Part shown: positions 31,328-36,213 of the stretch, piece after piece
Layout of the letters: the number at the start of each line of letters is the position of its first letter
Position numbering within the stretch: position 1 is the first letter of the stretch
Origin: a virus
Virus record (IMG/VR): IMGVR_UViG_3300032931_000203
Span: 1-36,213 of that record
DNA length: 36,213 nucleotides
Direction: 5' to 3' (one strand)
Program-made: the position numbers and the translations under genes
Notes under the pieces: model-generated
Database searches by the model: none
Seen by the model: the letters and a program-made list of their open reading frames with translations, nothing else
Told to the model about the DNA's origin: nothing

Positions 31328-31350
31328 GCCACCTTTCGGGGTGGCTTTTC
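31328..31350 (+). terminator. Second of two tandem terminators behind the late promoter
   Basis: GCCACC and GGTGGC (31328-31333/31340-31345) around a 6-base TTTCGG loop, followed by TTTTCC. Together with the preceding hairpin it forms a tandem block before the late genes. Confidence 0.7.
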
Positions 31351-31358
31351 CATTATAG

Positions 31359-31373
31359 GCACTTATTGGAGCA
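31359..31373 (+). repeat. 15-bp inverted repeat, left copy (pair at 31735-31749)
   Basis: GCACTTATTGGAGCA is the exact reverse complement of TGCTCCAATAAGTGC at 31735-31749. The two copies bracket the holin-like gene and its ribosome binding site. Confidence 0.9.
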
Positions 31374-31428
31374 CGATTTCGACTCGTCAGTCGCATCATG
31401 TCTCCAAATACAATACACGGAGGTGAAA

Positions 31429-31725
31429 ATGGATTTCTCTCTATTATGGCTAACACTCGCAGCGTTTTTCGGTGGTATTCTGGCAGCGGTCCTGGGGTGG
31501 ATTGAATCCCATGGGGCCTTTGAGGGCCGTAAGTTCTTCGCAAGCATCATCCGGGCTTTTGTGGCTGCGGTGGTAGCTGCCCTGGCTTATCCATACATAG
31601 GGCCAATCACTATACCAGTCCTGCTCGGTGCACTCCTGGCTGGTGCTGGTGTTGATGTCTTAGGCCATCGGTTAGCCGGAACTGGCACCACGACTGGCAA
31701 TACTACAACCAGTCCCCCGAAGTAA
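31429..31725 (+). CDS. Holin-like membrane protein (98 aa)
   Basis: I chose ATG 31429 because GGAGGTGAAA lies just upstream; earlier in-frame codons fall in the terminator block. Three hydrophobic segments (LWLTLAAFFGGILAAVLGWI, FFASIIRAFVAAVVAALAY, ITIPVLLGALLAGAGVDVLG) are joined by short charged loops. The C-terminal tail is Thr/Gly-rich. Size and topology fit a phage holin, and it is the first gene of the late operon, but a membrane protein of another kind is not excluded. Confidence 0.6.
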   Translation: MDFSLLWLTLAAFFGGILAAVLGWIESHGAFEGRKFFASIIRAFVAAVVAALAYPYIGPITIPVLLGALLAGAGVDVLGHRLAGTGTTTGNTTTSPPK

Positions 31726-31734
31726 TAACTTGTT

Positions 31735-31749
31735 TGCTCCAATAAGTGC
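31735..31749 (-). repeat. 15-bp inverted repeat, right copy (pair at 31359-31373)
   Basis: TGCTCCAATAAGTGC lies ten bases after the stop of the holin-like gene and pairs exactly with the left copy 361 bases upstream. Confidence 0.9.
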
Positions 31750-31767
31750 TATGACTATTTGATTAAC

Positions 31768-32031
31768 ATGAGAAACGGATTTTTCTGCTGGCTGAATATC
31801 AAAGAGTTTATGAACACTTACCAGGAATTCCATGCCTGCGTCGAAGGGTTCTCGGAGAGCTTTTGCTTTTGGAGAGCGCACGTTGATCCCTCTGAAGAGT
31901 TGCTGAACGACATCAAGAACGAGCATCACTACTACGTTTTCGGCCGGGTAGTAGGGTTTATCGGCCTCGTTATGTTTGGAGTAGGCATAGTTAAGATATT
32001 GCGAAGCATCGCGGGTAGGGCAAAAAGTTAA
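31768..32031 (+). CDS. Possible small membrane protein (87 aa)
   Basis: The frame from ATG 31768 encodes an acidic N-terminal part (NTYQEFHACVEGFSESFCFW) and one transmembrane segment (VVGFIGLVMFGVGIVKIL) ending in basic residues, a plausible single-pass protein. No clear ribosome binding site precedes the ATG, and the last 22 bases overlap the tRNA-like element, so the frame may be chance. An antisense frame covers the same bases and is less likely. Confidence 0.4.
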   Translation: MRNGFFCWLNIKEFMNTYQEFHACVEGFSESFCFWRAHVDPSEELLNDIKNEHHYYVFGRVVGFIGLVMFGVGIVKILRSIAGRAKS

Positions 32032-32081
32032 GCCGCCAGCCTCATTCGCTGGAGGATTCGGTGCGATTCCGAAACCCGCCA
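32010..32081 (+). tRNA. tRNA-like cloverleaf, CAT anticodon, degenerate
   Basis: The segment folds as a tRNA: acceptor GCGGGT/ACCCGC (32011-32016/32074-32079), D-stem GGC/GCC, anticodon stem CCAGC/GCTGG (32036-32040/32048-32052) with 7-base loop CTCATTC placing CAT as anticodon, a 4-base variable region, and T-arm TTCGG/CCGAA (32057-32061/32069-32073) with 7-base loop TGCGATT. The B-box-like GGTGCGATTCC has one mismatch to consensus. Odd points are a C-C mismatch at the first pair, no GG in the D-loop, T after the anticodon and no encoded CCA. It may be a functional Met/Ile2 tRNA, a decayed copy or a tRNA-derived attachment relic. Confidence 0.5.
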
Positions 32082-32089
32082 CTTTACAC

Positions 32090-32108
32090 TATTACACATA
32101 TTGTAATA
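32090..32108 (+). promoter_or_regulatory. 19-bp dyad (operator-like), upstream of the zinc-ribbon gene
   Basis: TATTACA-CATAT-TGTAATA is a perfect 7-5-7 inverted repeat 25 bases before the ATG at 32134. The AT-rich, symmetrical form suggests a protein-binding site. Confidence 0.5.
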
Positions 32109-32133
32109 TTGGGAAAAGCACTTCCGAGGACAA

Positions 32134-32325
32134 ATGATAGTAGATAAGAAGGTCGCAGACAGTGCAATGTATAAGCTCTTTTGCTTGGTAGAACAGGTCA
32201 AACAAGATATTAAGAGCGGTACGCTCAGATGCCCAAAGTGTGGTACTCGGACTATCCAAAGAGATGGCACAGACTTGCACTGTTGGGCATGCGGGCATGT
32301 AATCTACAATGCCTTTCCATCGTAG
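32134..32325 (+). CDS. Zinc-ribbon protein (63 aa)
   Basis: Two CxxC knuckles, C33/C36 (CPKC) and C50/C53 (CWAC), form a classic zinc ribbon in the C-terminal half; the N-terminal 30 residues are a charged helix. GAGGA precedes the ATG. It could bind DNA, RNA or a polymerase subunit. Operator-like 19-bp dyads lie on both sides (32090-32108 and 32330-32348), so it may be autoregulated, which is an inference. Confidence 0.6.
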   Translation: MIVDKKVADSAMYKLFCLVEQVKQDIKSGTLRCPKCGTRTIQRDGTDLHCWACGHVIYNAFPS

Positions 32326-32329
32326 GGAG

Positions 32330-32348
32330 TTATACTCGTCAAGTATAA
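32330..32348 (+). promoter_or_regulatory. 19-bp dyad (operator-like), downstream of the zinc-ribbon gene
   Basis: TTATACT-CGTCA-AGTATAA is a perfect 7-5-7 inverted repeat beginning four bases after the gene's stop. GTCAAGTA inside it is repeated at 32369-32376. It may be an operator for the packaging genes downstream. Confidence 0.45.
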
Positions 32349-32393
32349 GGCTCAAATAGGCGAGATTTGTCAAGTAAGTTTAGTGAGGTACAA

Positions 32394-32489
32394 ATGGCGG
32401 GATTTTATGCCAAAAAATATGCCAAAACGCACGTAAATCATTCAACCTGCGCATTTTCGCAAGTTAAGGAAAAACATGAAGAGAAGTGA
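32394..32489 (+). CDS. Possible micro-protein (31 aa)
   Basis: ATG 32394 after GTGAGG opens MAGFYAKKYAKTHVNHST and ends at 32487-32489, overlapping the next small ORF by 14 bases. The direct repeat TATGCCAAAA (32406-32415 and 32418-32427) encodes YAKKYAK. Its reality is uncertain. Confidence 0.3.
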   Translation: MAGFYAKKYAKTHVNHSTCAFSQVKEKHEEK

Positions 32490-32583
32490 CAGAATCTTAC
32501 TAATCATAATCGGAATCCTGATGGCCACCTTAATCGCAGTCTGGGTCTGGGTCACCACGGCTTTCCAGGGGGTATGCCCATGA
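32476..32583 (+). CDS. Small single-pass membrane peptide (35 aa)
   Basis: ATG 32476, after TAAGGA, encodes 35 residues: a basic start (MKRSDR) and one transmembrane helix (ILLIIIGILMATLIAVWVWV), then a short polar end. Its stop overlaps the next start (32580) as ATGA. Such peptides occur as holin accessories, but the function is unknown. Confidence 0.55.
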   Translation: MKRSDRILLIIIGILMATLIAVWVWVTTAFQGVCP

Positions 32584-32660
32584 AATTCGAGGATAACTTT
32601 ACCTGGACTGAGGAACGCTTTACCTGGAGTGACCAGAATACCACCTTAGAGGCGCCATGA
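32580..32660 (+). CDS. Micro-protein with FTW repeats (26 aa), coupled to the terminase genes
   Basis: ATG 32580 opens MKFEDNFTWTEERFTWSDQN and ends at 32658-32660. Both ends are ATGA overlaps: with the membrane peptide and with the next gene at 32657. The FTWTE/FTWSD pair is an internal repeat. Coupling on both sides supports translation; function unknown. Confidence 0.45.
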   Translation: MKFEDNFTWTEERFTWSDQNTTLEAP

Positions 32661-33016
32661 GCGAGGAAGTAACAAAGTATCCTCGGGGACACCACCCTAA
32701 CTCACTGAACGCCATAAAGCGAAACGGCTTCAAGCCGGGGCAATCAGGCAATCCCAGAGGACGGCCCAAGGGCATACGCTATGTCAGCGAGGCTCTGAGG
32801 GAACTTCTAAAGGACCCAGAAGTGGCTAAAAACCTCGCTCAGGAGTTAATGAAGAGAGCCAAGAAAAGCGACAGCGCCCTGGATATCCTGTTGGACAGGA
32901 CAGAGGGCAAGGTCACTCAGCCCATCGGAATAGACCCGACAATGCCAGTGGTCATTGACAGGATAGTGGCCCACATTGCAGAGGACAAGCAGAATGGCAA
33001 TAGCTCAGGAACTTAG
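32657..33016 (+). CDS. DUF5681-type protein, candidate small terminase (119 aa)
   Basis: The N-terminal motif NGFKPGQSGNPRGRPKG (residues about 24-40) is the signature of the DUF5681 family. The rest is helical (VSEALRELLKDPEVAKNLAQ...SALDILLDRTEGKVTQPIG). Such proteins usually lie directly before the large terminase and are often taken as the small subunit that recognises the packaging site. Its 3' end overlaps the large subunit gene. Confidence 0.75.
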   Translation: MSEEVTKYPRGHHPNSLNAIKRNGFKPGQSGNPRGRPKGIRYVSEALRELLKDPEVAKNLAQELMKRAKKSDSALDILLDRTEGKVTQPIGIDPTMPVVIDRIVAHIAEDKQNGNSSGT

Positions 33017-34277
33017 GCCATACAGGGAAGTCATAGACAATGAGATACACCTTAACTTCCACTCCGGCCAGTCGAGGACATGGCAGAGCCAGAGACGCTT
33101 TGTTGCCATGCAGGCCGGCACCCAGGCAGGCAAAACGGTTTTTGGCCCAGATTGGCTCTACCGGGAGATAAAGGAACGTGGTGAAGGTGACTATCTGGCC
33201 GTCACTTCCACATTCCCGCTGCTCGAGCTCAAGATGCTGCCCGAGTTCCTGACTTTATTTGTTGAGCTGTTACACCTGGGCAGTTACTCAGATTACAAAA
33301 AGGCTTTCACCTTTCATAATGGCAAGACCAGGGTGATATTCGGCAGTGCCACAAATCCTGAGTCTCTGGAGTCGGCCACGGCAAAGGCAGCCTGGCTTGA
33401 TGAACCGGGGCAAAAGCAGTTCAGGCGGGACACATGGGAAGCCGTGCAAAGGCGTCTTTCCATCCATCAGGGAAGAGCTCTATTCACGACATCGCTCTAT
33501 TGCCTGGGCTGGTTTAAGACTGAGGTTTATGACCTGTGGGAGGCGGGCGACCCTGATTACGACGTTATTATATTCGACTCCACAATGAACCCGGCTTTCC
33601 CGAAGGCTGAGTTTGAAAGAGTCCGCGGCAGACTTCCGGCGTGGAAGTTCAACATGCTCTACCGCGGGAGATATGACACACCGGAAGGGCTAATCTACTC
33701 CTCGTTTGACCCCAAGCACTGCCTGAAGGGGCGGTTCGAGATACCTAAGAACTGGCTAATCTACTCAGGACACGACTTCGGGGCTGCCAACCCGGCGGCG
33801 ATCTTCTTTGCTGAGGACCCGGGCACCGGGCTTCTATGGGCTTTCCACGAATACCTGCCGGGGCCCGGGAAGTCTATAGCAGAGCATGTGGCTGAGTTCA
33901 AGAGGATAACTGAGGGCTATAACGTGGTGAAGAGAGTGGGGGGCAGCCACCAGGAAGAGGAAATCAGGCAGGCGTATGACGCCCATGGCTGGCCAATCAG
34001 TGAGCCGCCTGAAATGAACCGCAGGGTAGAGACCCAAATCGCTAAGGTTTTCGCCTGGCACAAGCTCAACAGAATCATGGTGTTCAAGGATCTGCTGGGG
34101 TACCTCGACGAAAAGCAATCCTTTTCCAGAAAGCTGGACGATAGATACAGGCCGACCGACGAGATAGAGGACGAAGCACGTTATCATCTGCTGGCGGGGG
34201 AACGCTATATCATAGCGGACCTGGCCGAGCCAGACAGGATGGAGAATAAGCAAGAGGGGGAAGCCTGGCAATTCTAG
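32994..34277 (+). CDS. terL: Terminase large subunit (427 aa)
   Basis: The Walker A motif is GTQAGKT at residues 42-48 (AGTQAGKTVFGPDWL). Walker B is AAWLDE with D136-E137. The nuclease domain begins with YSGHDFGAANPAAIFF (D261 as the first acidic metal ligand) and ends with DDRYRP...DEARYHLL. The enzyme packages DNA into the capsid by ATP hydrolysis and cuts the concatemer. I chose ATG 32994, preceded by GAGGA; a TTG at 32976 lies inside the previous gene. Length is a little short of the usual 450-500 residues, but all motor and nuclease blocks are present. Confidence 0.9.
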   Translation: MAIAQELRPYREVIDNEIHLNFHSGQSRTWQSQRRFVAMQAGTQAGKTVFGPDWLYREIKERGEGDYLAVTSTFPLLELKMLPEFLTLFVELLHLGSYSDYKKAFTFHNGKTRVIFGSATNPESLESATAKAAWLDEPGQKQFRRDTWEAVQRRLSIHQGRALFTTSLYCLGWFKTEVYDLWEAGDPDYDVIIFDSTMNPAFPKAEFERVRGRLPAWKFNMLYRGRYDTPEGLIYSSFDPKHCLKGRFEIPKNWLIYSGHDFGAANPAAIFFAEDPGTGLLWAFHEYLPGPGKSIAEHVAEFKRITEGYNVVKRVGGSHQEEEIRQAYDAHGWPISEPPEMNRRVETQIAKVFAWHKLNRIMVFKDLLGYLDEKQSFSRKLDDRYRPTDEIEDEARYHLLAGERYIIADLAEPDRMENKQEGEAWQF

Positions 34278-34287
34278 GAGGGCAACT

Positions 34288-34548
34288 ATGCAAGACGGGT
34301 TACAGGCAATGGTAGCAAGAATTGACGAAAGAACAGAGCATATACAGGAAGATGTGAAGGACTTGAAAGTCGGGCTTGCGAAGGTGGTAGATACTGTCAA
34401 CGGGCATAGCACACAATTAGCAGCTATTGACGAAAAGGTCAAGAGCTCGAATAACGGCCTGAGTAAAAGGCAAACGGTAGGGATTGGTGGTGCTGCTGGC
34501 CTTATCGCCTCTGTTATCGTGGCTCTTATTGAATTGCTTAGACATTAA
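34288..34548 (+). CDS. XhlA-like coiled-coil membrane protein (86 aa)
   Basis: The first 55 residues are an amphipathic coiled coil (ARIDERTEHIQEDVKDLKVG...QLAAIDEKVKSS), and the C-terminal segment (QTVGIGGAAGLIASVIVALI) is one transmembrane helix. This matches the hemolysin XhlA-type lysis accessory layout. TAGGAGGG precedes the ATG. It may help a holin in lysis. It lies between the large terminase and portal, an unusual spot for a lysis gene. Confidence 0.6.
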   Translation: MQDGLQAMVARIDERTEHIQEDVKDLKVGLAKVVDTVNGHSTQLAAIDEKVKSSNNGLSKRQTVGIGGAAGLIASVIVALIELLRH

Positions 34549-34557
34549 GGAGGATAT

Positions 34558-34821
34558 ATGTATAAAGTAGTAGAAACTGACAAACAAATAAGCTGGAACT
34601 TCCCTGTTACTCCGCTTATAACACTAGCTGATGAATATGGGGGTAGGGCACAGATAGTAGAAGATGGCCATTGCCTCGTTTTACTATTAAAGGCTGGAGT
34701 TGATACGGAGGACACTCATTATGGGTACAAACCTGCTTGCTGGTGGTTTAGGGAAGCCGTGAACGCCGTACGAGAAATGAAATTACCCGCACGTTTGAGT
34801 TTCACCCCTGCTACTTCCTAA
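34558..34821 (+). CDS. Hypothetical protein (87 aa)
   Basis: AAGGAGG lies at ideal spacing before the ATG. The protein mixes strands (GHCLVLLLKAGVD) and a helix (CWWFREAVNAVREMKLP). I recognise no family and see no catalytic motif. It lies between the coiled-coil membrane protein and the portal gene. Confidence 0.6.
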   Translation: MYKVVETDKQISWNFPVTPLITLADEYGGRAQIVEDGHCLVLLLKAGVDTEDTHYGYKPACWWFREAVNAVREMKLPARLSFTPATS

Positions 34822-34847
34822 TGATAAACCACAATTAAGGAGCAACT

Positions 34848-36213
34848 ATGGCAGACACAATGAGCGACGAATACAAGGTATTTGACGATAAGCGGACGGC
34901 TCTGAAGCCCATACATGACCGTATGGACGTGGACGAGGCCCTTTATTACCTCAAGCCCTACAAGATGATGTCCCTGGAGGACCCCCGGAAGGAAATGCCG
35001 GACGTCGTCAATGTGACCCTGAACGATTGCCTGCTCTACGCCGTGAAAACCATCTCTATCCTGGGCGGAGCCAGTATGCAGGCCGTGATTGAGGGGCATA
35101 AGTTGACCGACAAGCAGGGCAGCCTGATTGAGCAGTTCCTGCAAGACCTTTACTACACGATAGATGAATGGCTGGAGAACAGAGGAATATGGGGATTGGG
35201 CGCCTTTGTTGACGAGCAGATTATGCTTCGAGGACATGTCGGGGCCCGGCCGTGCCTGAGAATAGGCGAAGACGGCAGCCTGGTGCCCGATGTCACCCCT
35301 CTGGATACCCGATTCTTTGCCCCTGAGCTCGGGACCACGGGAATTGTCTGGGGGGCTCCCTGGTTTAGCCAGACGAAAGAGGAAATAGAGCGGGAGTATA
35401 ACAAGCCGGGCGATAACCCGCCGCGTGTCGAGGGCAGTGACAATGAAGTTGTGGACTTCTGGAACTCTGAGGAGAACAAAGTCTTTGTGCAGAAGCAGGT
35501 GGTCCGACGTGTGCCCAATACCTACGGATATCCGCCGTTCATTTATGCGGTCGTTCATGCCGGCTCCATGTTTTACAGCAAGGACGCCGTAGAGCACCGC
35601 GGGGAAAGCATACTGTGGGCCAACCGCAGCCTGTGGCACGAGAAAAACAGCGCTGCCACTATCCTGAAGACGCTGACAGTGCAGGGACTGTTTGCTGCCC
35701 TGCAGTATGAAACTGCCAAGCCGGGCCAAGCCCCAAAGCCTAAGAAGTCTCCCTATGCGCCAAGGACCATTCACCCTGTCGAGAAAGGCGGCGGCTTCAG
35801 GGCCATGCCGGTTACCGACATTAAGAGAGCTACTACGCTGTTTTACTCCATCCTGGAAGCCGACCTGCAGCGGGGCAGCCTGGCAGCCATTGACTACGGG
35901 ACGTTGAACTTTCCGCTGTCATCGCTGGCCATGGCCAAGCTGACGGGTTCAAGGAATGACATATTCCTGCCCCGGGTGAACACAAAGGCCACCTTCTACC
36001 AGGCGCTTAGCCGAATGATGATCAAGCAATGTATAGCACTCGACCAGCCGATACTCCTCGGGCAAAGAGGCAGCGAGAATGAGTATAGGCCGGCTGATCT
36101 GGCTGGTGACTACACCATTAAATACCGGTTCTTTACTGAGTCGGCAGAGCAACGGATAGCCGATTTAACCATGGCCAAGGATGCAAGTCCGTTCTACTCT
36201 AGAGAAACTATAA
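34848..36213 (+). CDS. Portal protein, N-terminal part (continues at 1-545)
   Basis: From ATG 34848 (AAGGAG upstream) the frame stays open to the window end and continues at position 3 on the left, giving 595 residues. The N-terminal half has a helical start, then VTLNDCLLYAVKTISILGGA and a beta wing region with DVTPLDTRFFAPELGTTGI. The second half holds the helical blocks ADLQRGSLAAIDYGTLNFPL and FLPRVNTKATFYQALSRMMI, as in short-tailed-phage portal (head-tail connector) proteins. The portal is the ring through which DNA is packaged and ejected. Family assignment is by position and general pattern. Confidence 0.8.
   Translation, partial: MADTMSDEYKVFDDKRTALKPIHDRMDVDEALYYLKPYKMMSLEDPRKEMPDVVNVTLNDCLLYAVKTISILGGASMQAVIEGHKLTDKQGSLIEQFLQDLYYTIDEWLENRGIWGLGAFVDEQIMLRGHVGARPCLRIGEDGSLVPDVTPLDTRFFAPELGTTGIVWGAPWFSQTKEEIEREYNKPGDNPPRVEGSDNEVVDFWNSEENKVFVQKQVVRRVPNTYGYPPFIYAVVHAGSMFYSKDAVEHRGESILWANRSLWHEKNSAATILKTLTVQGLFAALQYETAKPGQAPKPKKSPYAPRTIHPVEKGGGFRAMPVTDIKRATTLFYSILEADLQRGSLAAIDYGTLNFPLSSLAMAKLTGSRNDIFLPRVNTKATFYQALSRMMIKQCIALDQPILLGQRGSENEYRPADLAGDYTIKYRFFTESAEQRIADLTMAKDASPFYSRETI
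36091..36213. repeat. Direct terminal repeat, right copy
   Basis: Identical to 1-123 over all 123 bases. It marks closure of the contig into a circle. Confidence 0.97.

Noticed and set aside
31156-31428. Longer N-terminus for the holin-like protein
   Set aside because: It would cross the end of the methyltransferase gene and the terminator pair; ATG 31429 has an ideal ribosome site.
31672-32082. 136-residue frame on the - strand
   Set aside because: It runs through the tRNA-like element and the inverted repeat, has no ribosome site, and everything else here is on the + strand.
32976-32993. TTG start for the large terminase
   Set aside because: It lies inside the preceding gene with no ribosome site; ATG 32994 has GAGGA upstream.
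34818-35774. 318-residue open frame on the - strand
   Set aside because: It lies antisense to the portal gene, has no ribosome binding site, and the + strand protein has clear portal-like structure.

Overview
The window is a complete bacteriophage genome, almost certainly assembled from environmental DNA and opened at an arbitrary point. The first and last 123 bases are identical (1-123 = 36091-36213) and lie inside a single gene, the portal gene, which reads in frame across the join. The real molecule is therefore circular or circularly permuted, about 36,090 bp. Every gene I can support is on the + strand. Most cistrons have strong AAGGAGG-type ribosome binding sites and many overlap through ATGA.

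Late region (31429 to the window end, then 1 to 20086). It opens with a holin-like membrane protein, small ORFs, a degenerate tRNA-like cloverleaf and a chain of micro-ORFs. Next come a DUF5681-type small terminase candidate, the large terminase, an XhlA-like membrane protein and the portal (split by the window ends). A 2566-residue membrane-rich protein with an HEALH zincin motif follows, then a small separate zincin, scaffold, P22-type coat protein, a glycosyltransferase-methyltransferase fusion, an HNH endonuclease, a DUF3008-like small protein and a head-tail adaptor. The region ends with a tail/appendage block: a 12 x 20-residue repeat protein, an Ig-like protein, a hub/fibre protein and a jelly-roll-like fibre. 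No tape measure or tail-tube gene is visible, so a short-tailed (podovirus) particle is most likely.

Early region (20287 to 31238). A strong -35/extended -10 promoter abuts the ATG of a small helix-turn-helix gene. After it come small hypothetical genes, a recombination pair (an annealing-protein-like gene and a Cas4/RecB-type Fe-S nuclease), a DUF5131 (Gp37/Gp68) protein, a DnaD-like replication initiator containing a repeat array that may be the origin, two DNA methyltransferases with related ends, a VRR-NUC nuclease and a Cys-rich protein. No DNA polymerase, helicase, integrase or CI-type repressor is recognisable. The phage probably borrows the host replisome and is probably lytic.

Control. 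Intrinsic terminators lie inside the early operon (about 23911 and 29008), after the late operon (20175), and as a tandem pair just behind a promoter at 31249-31350. This resembles a lambda pR'-tR' arrangement and suggests that antitermination drives the late genes.

Host. The Shine-Dalgarno sites indicate a bacterium. No endolysin is recognisable, so the host may lack a conventional wall (some Dehalococcoidia are an example) or the lysin may be of an unfamiliar type. This is speculation.
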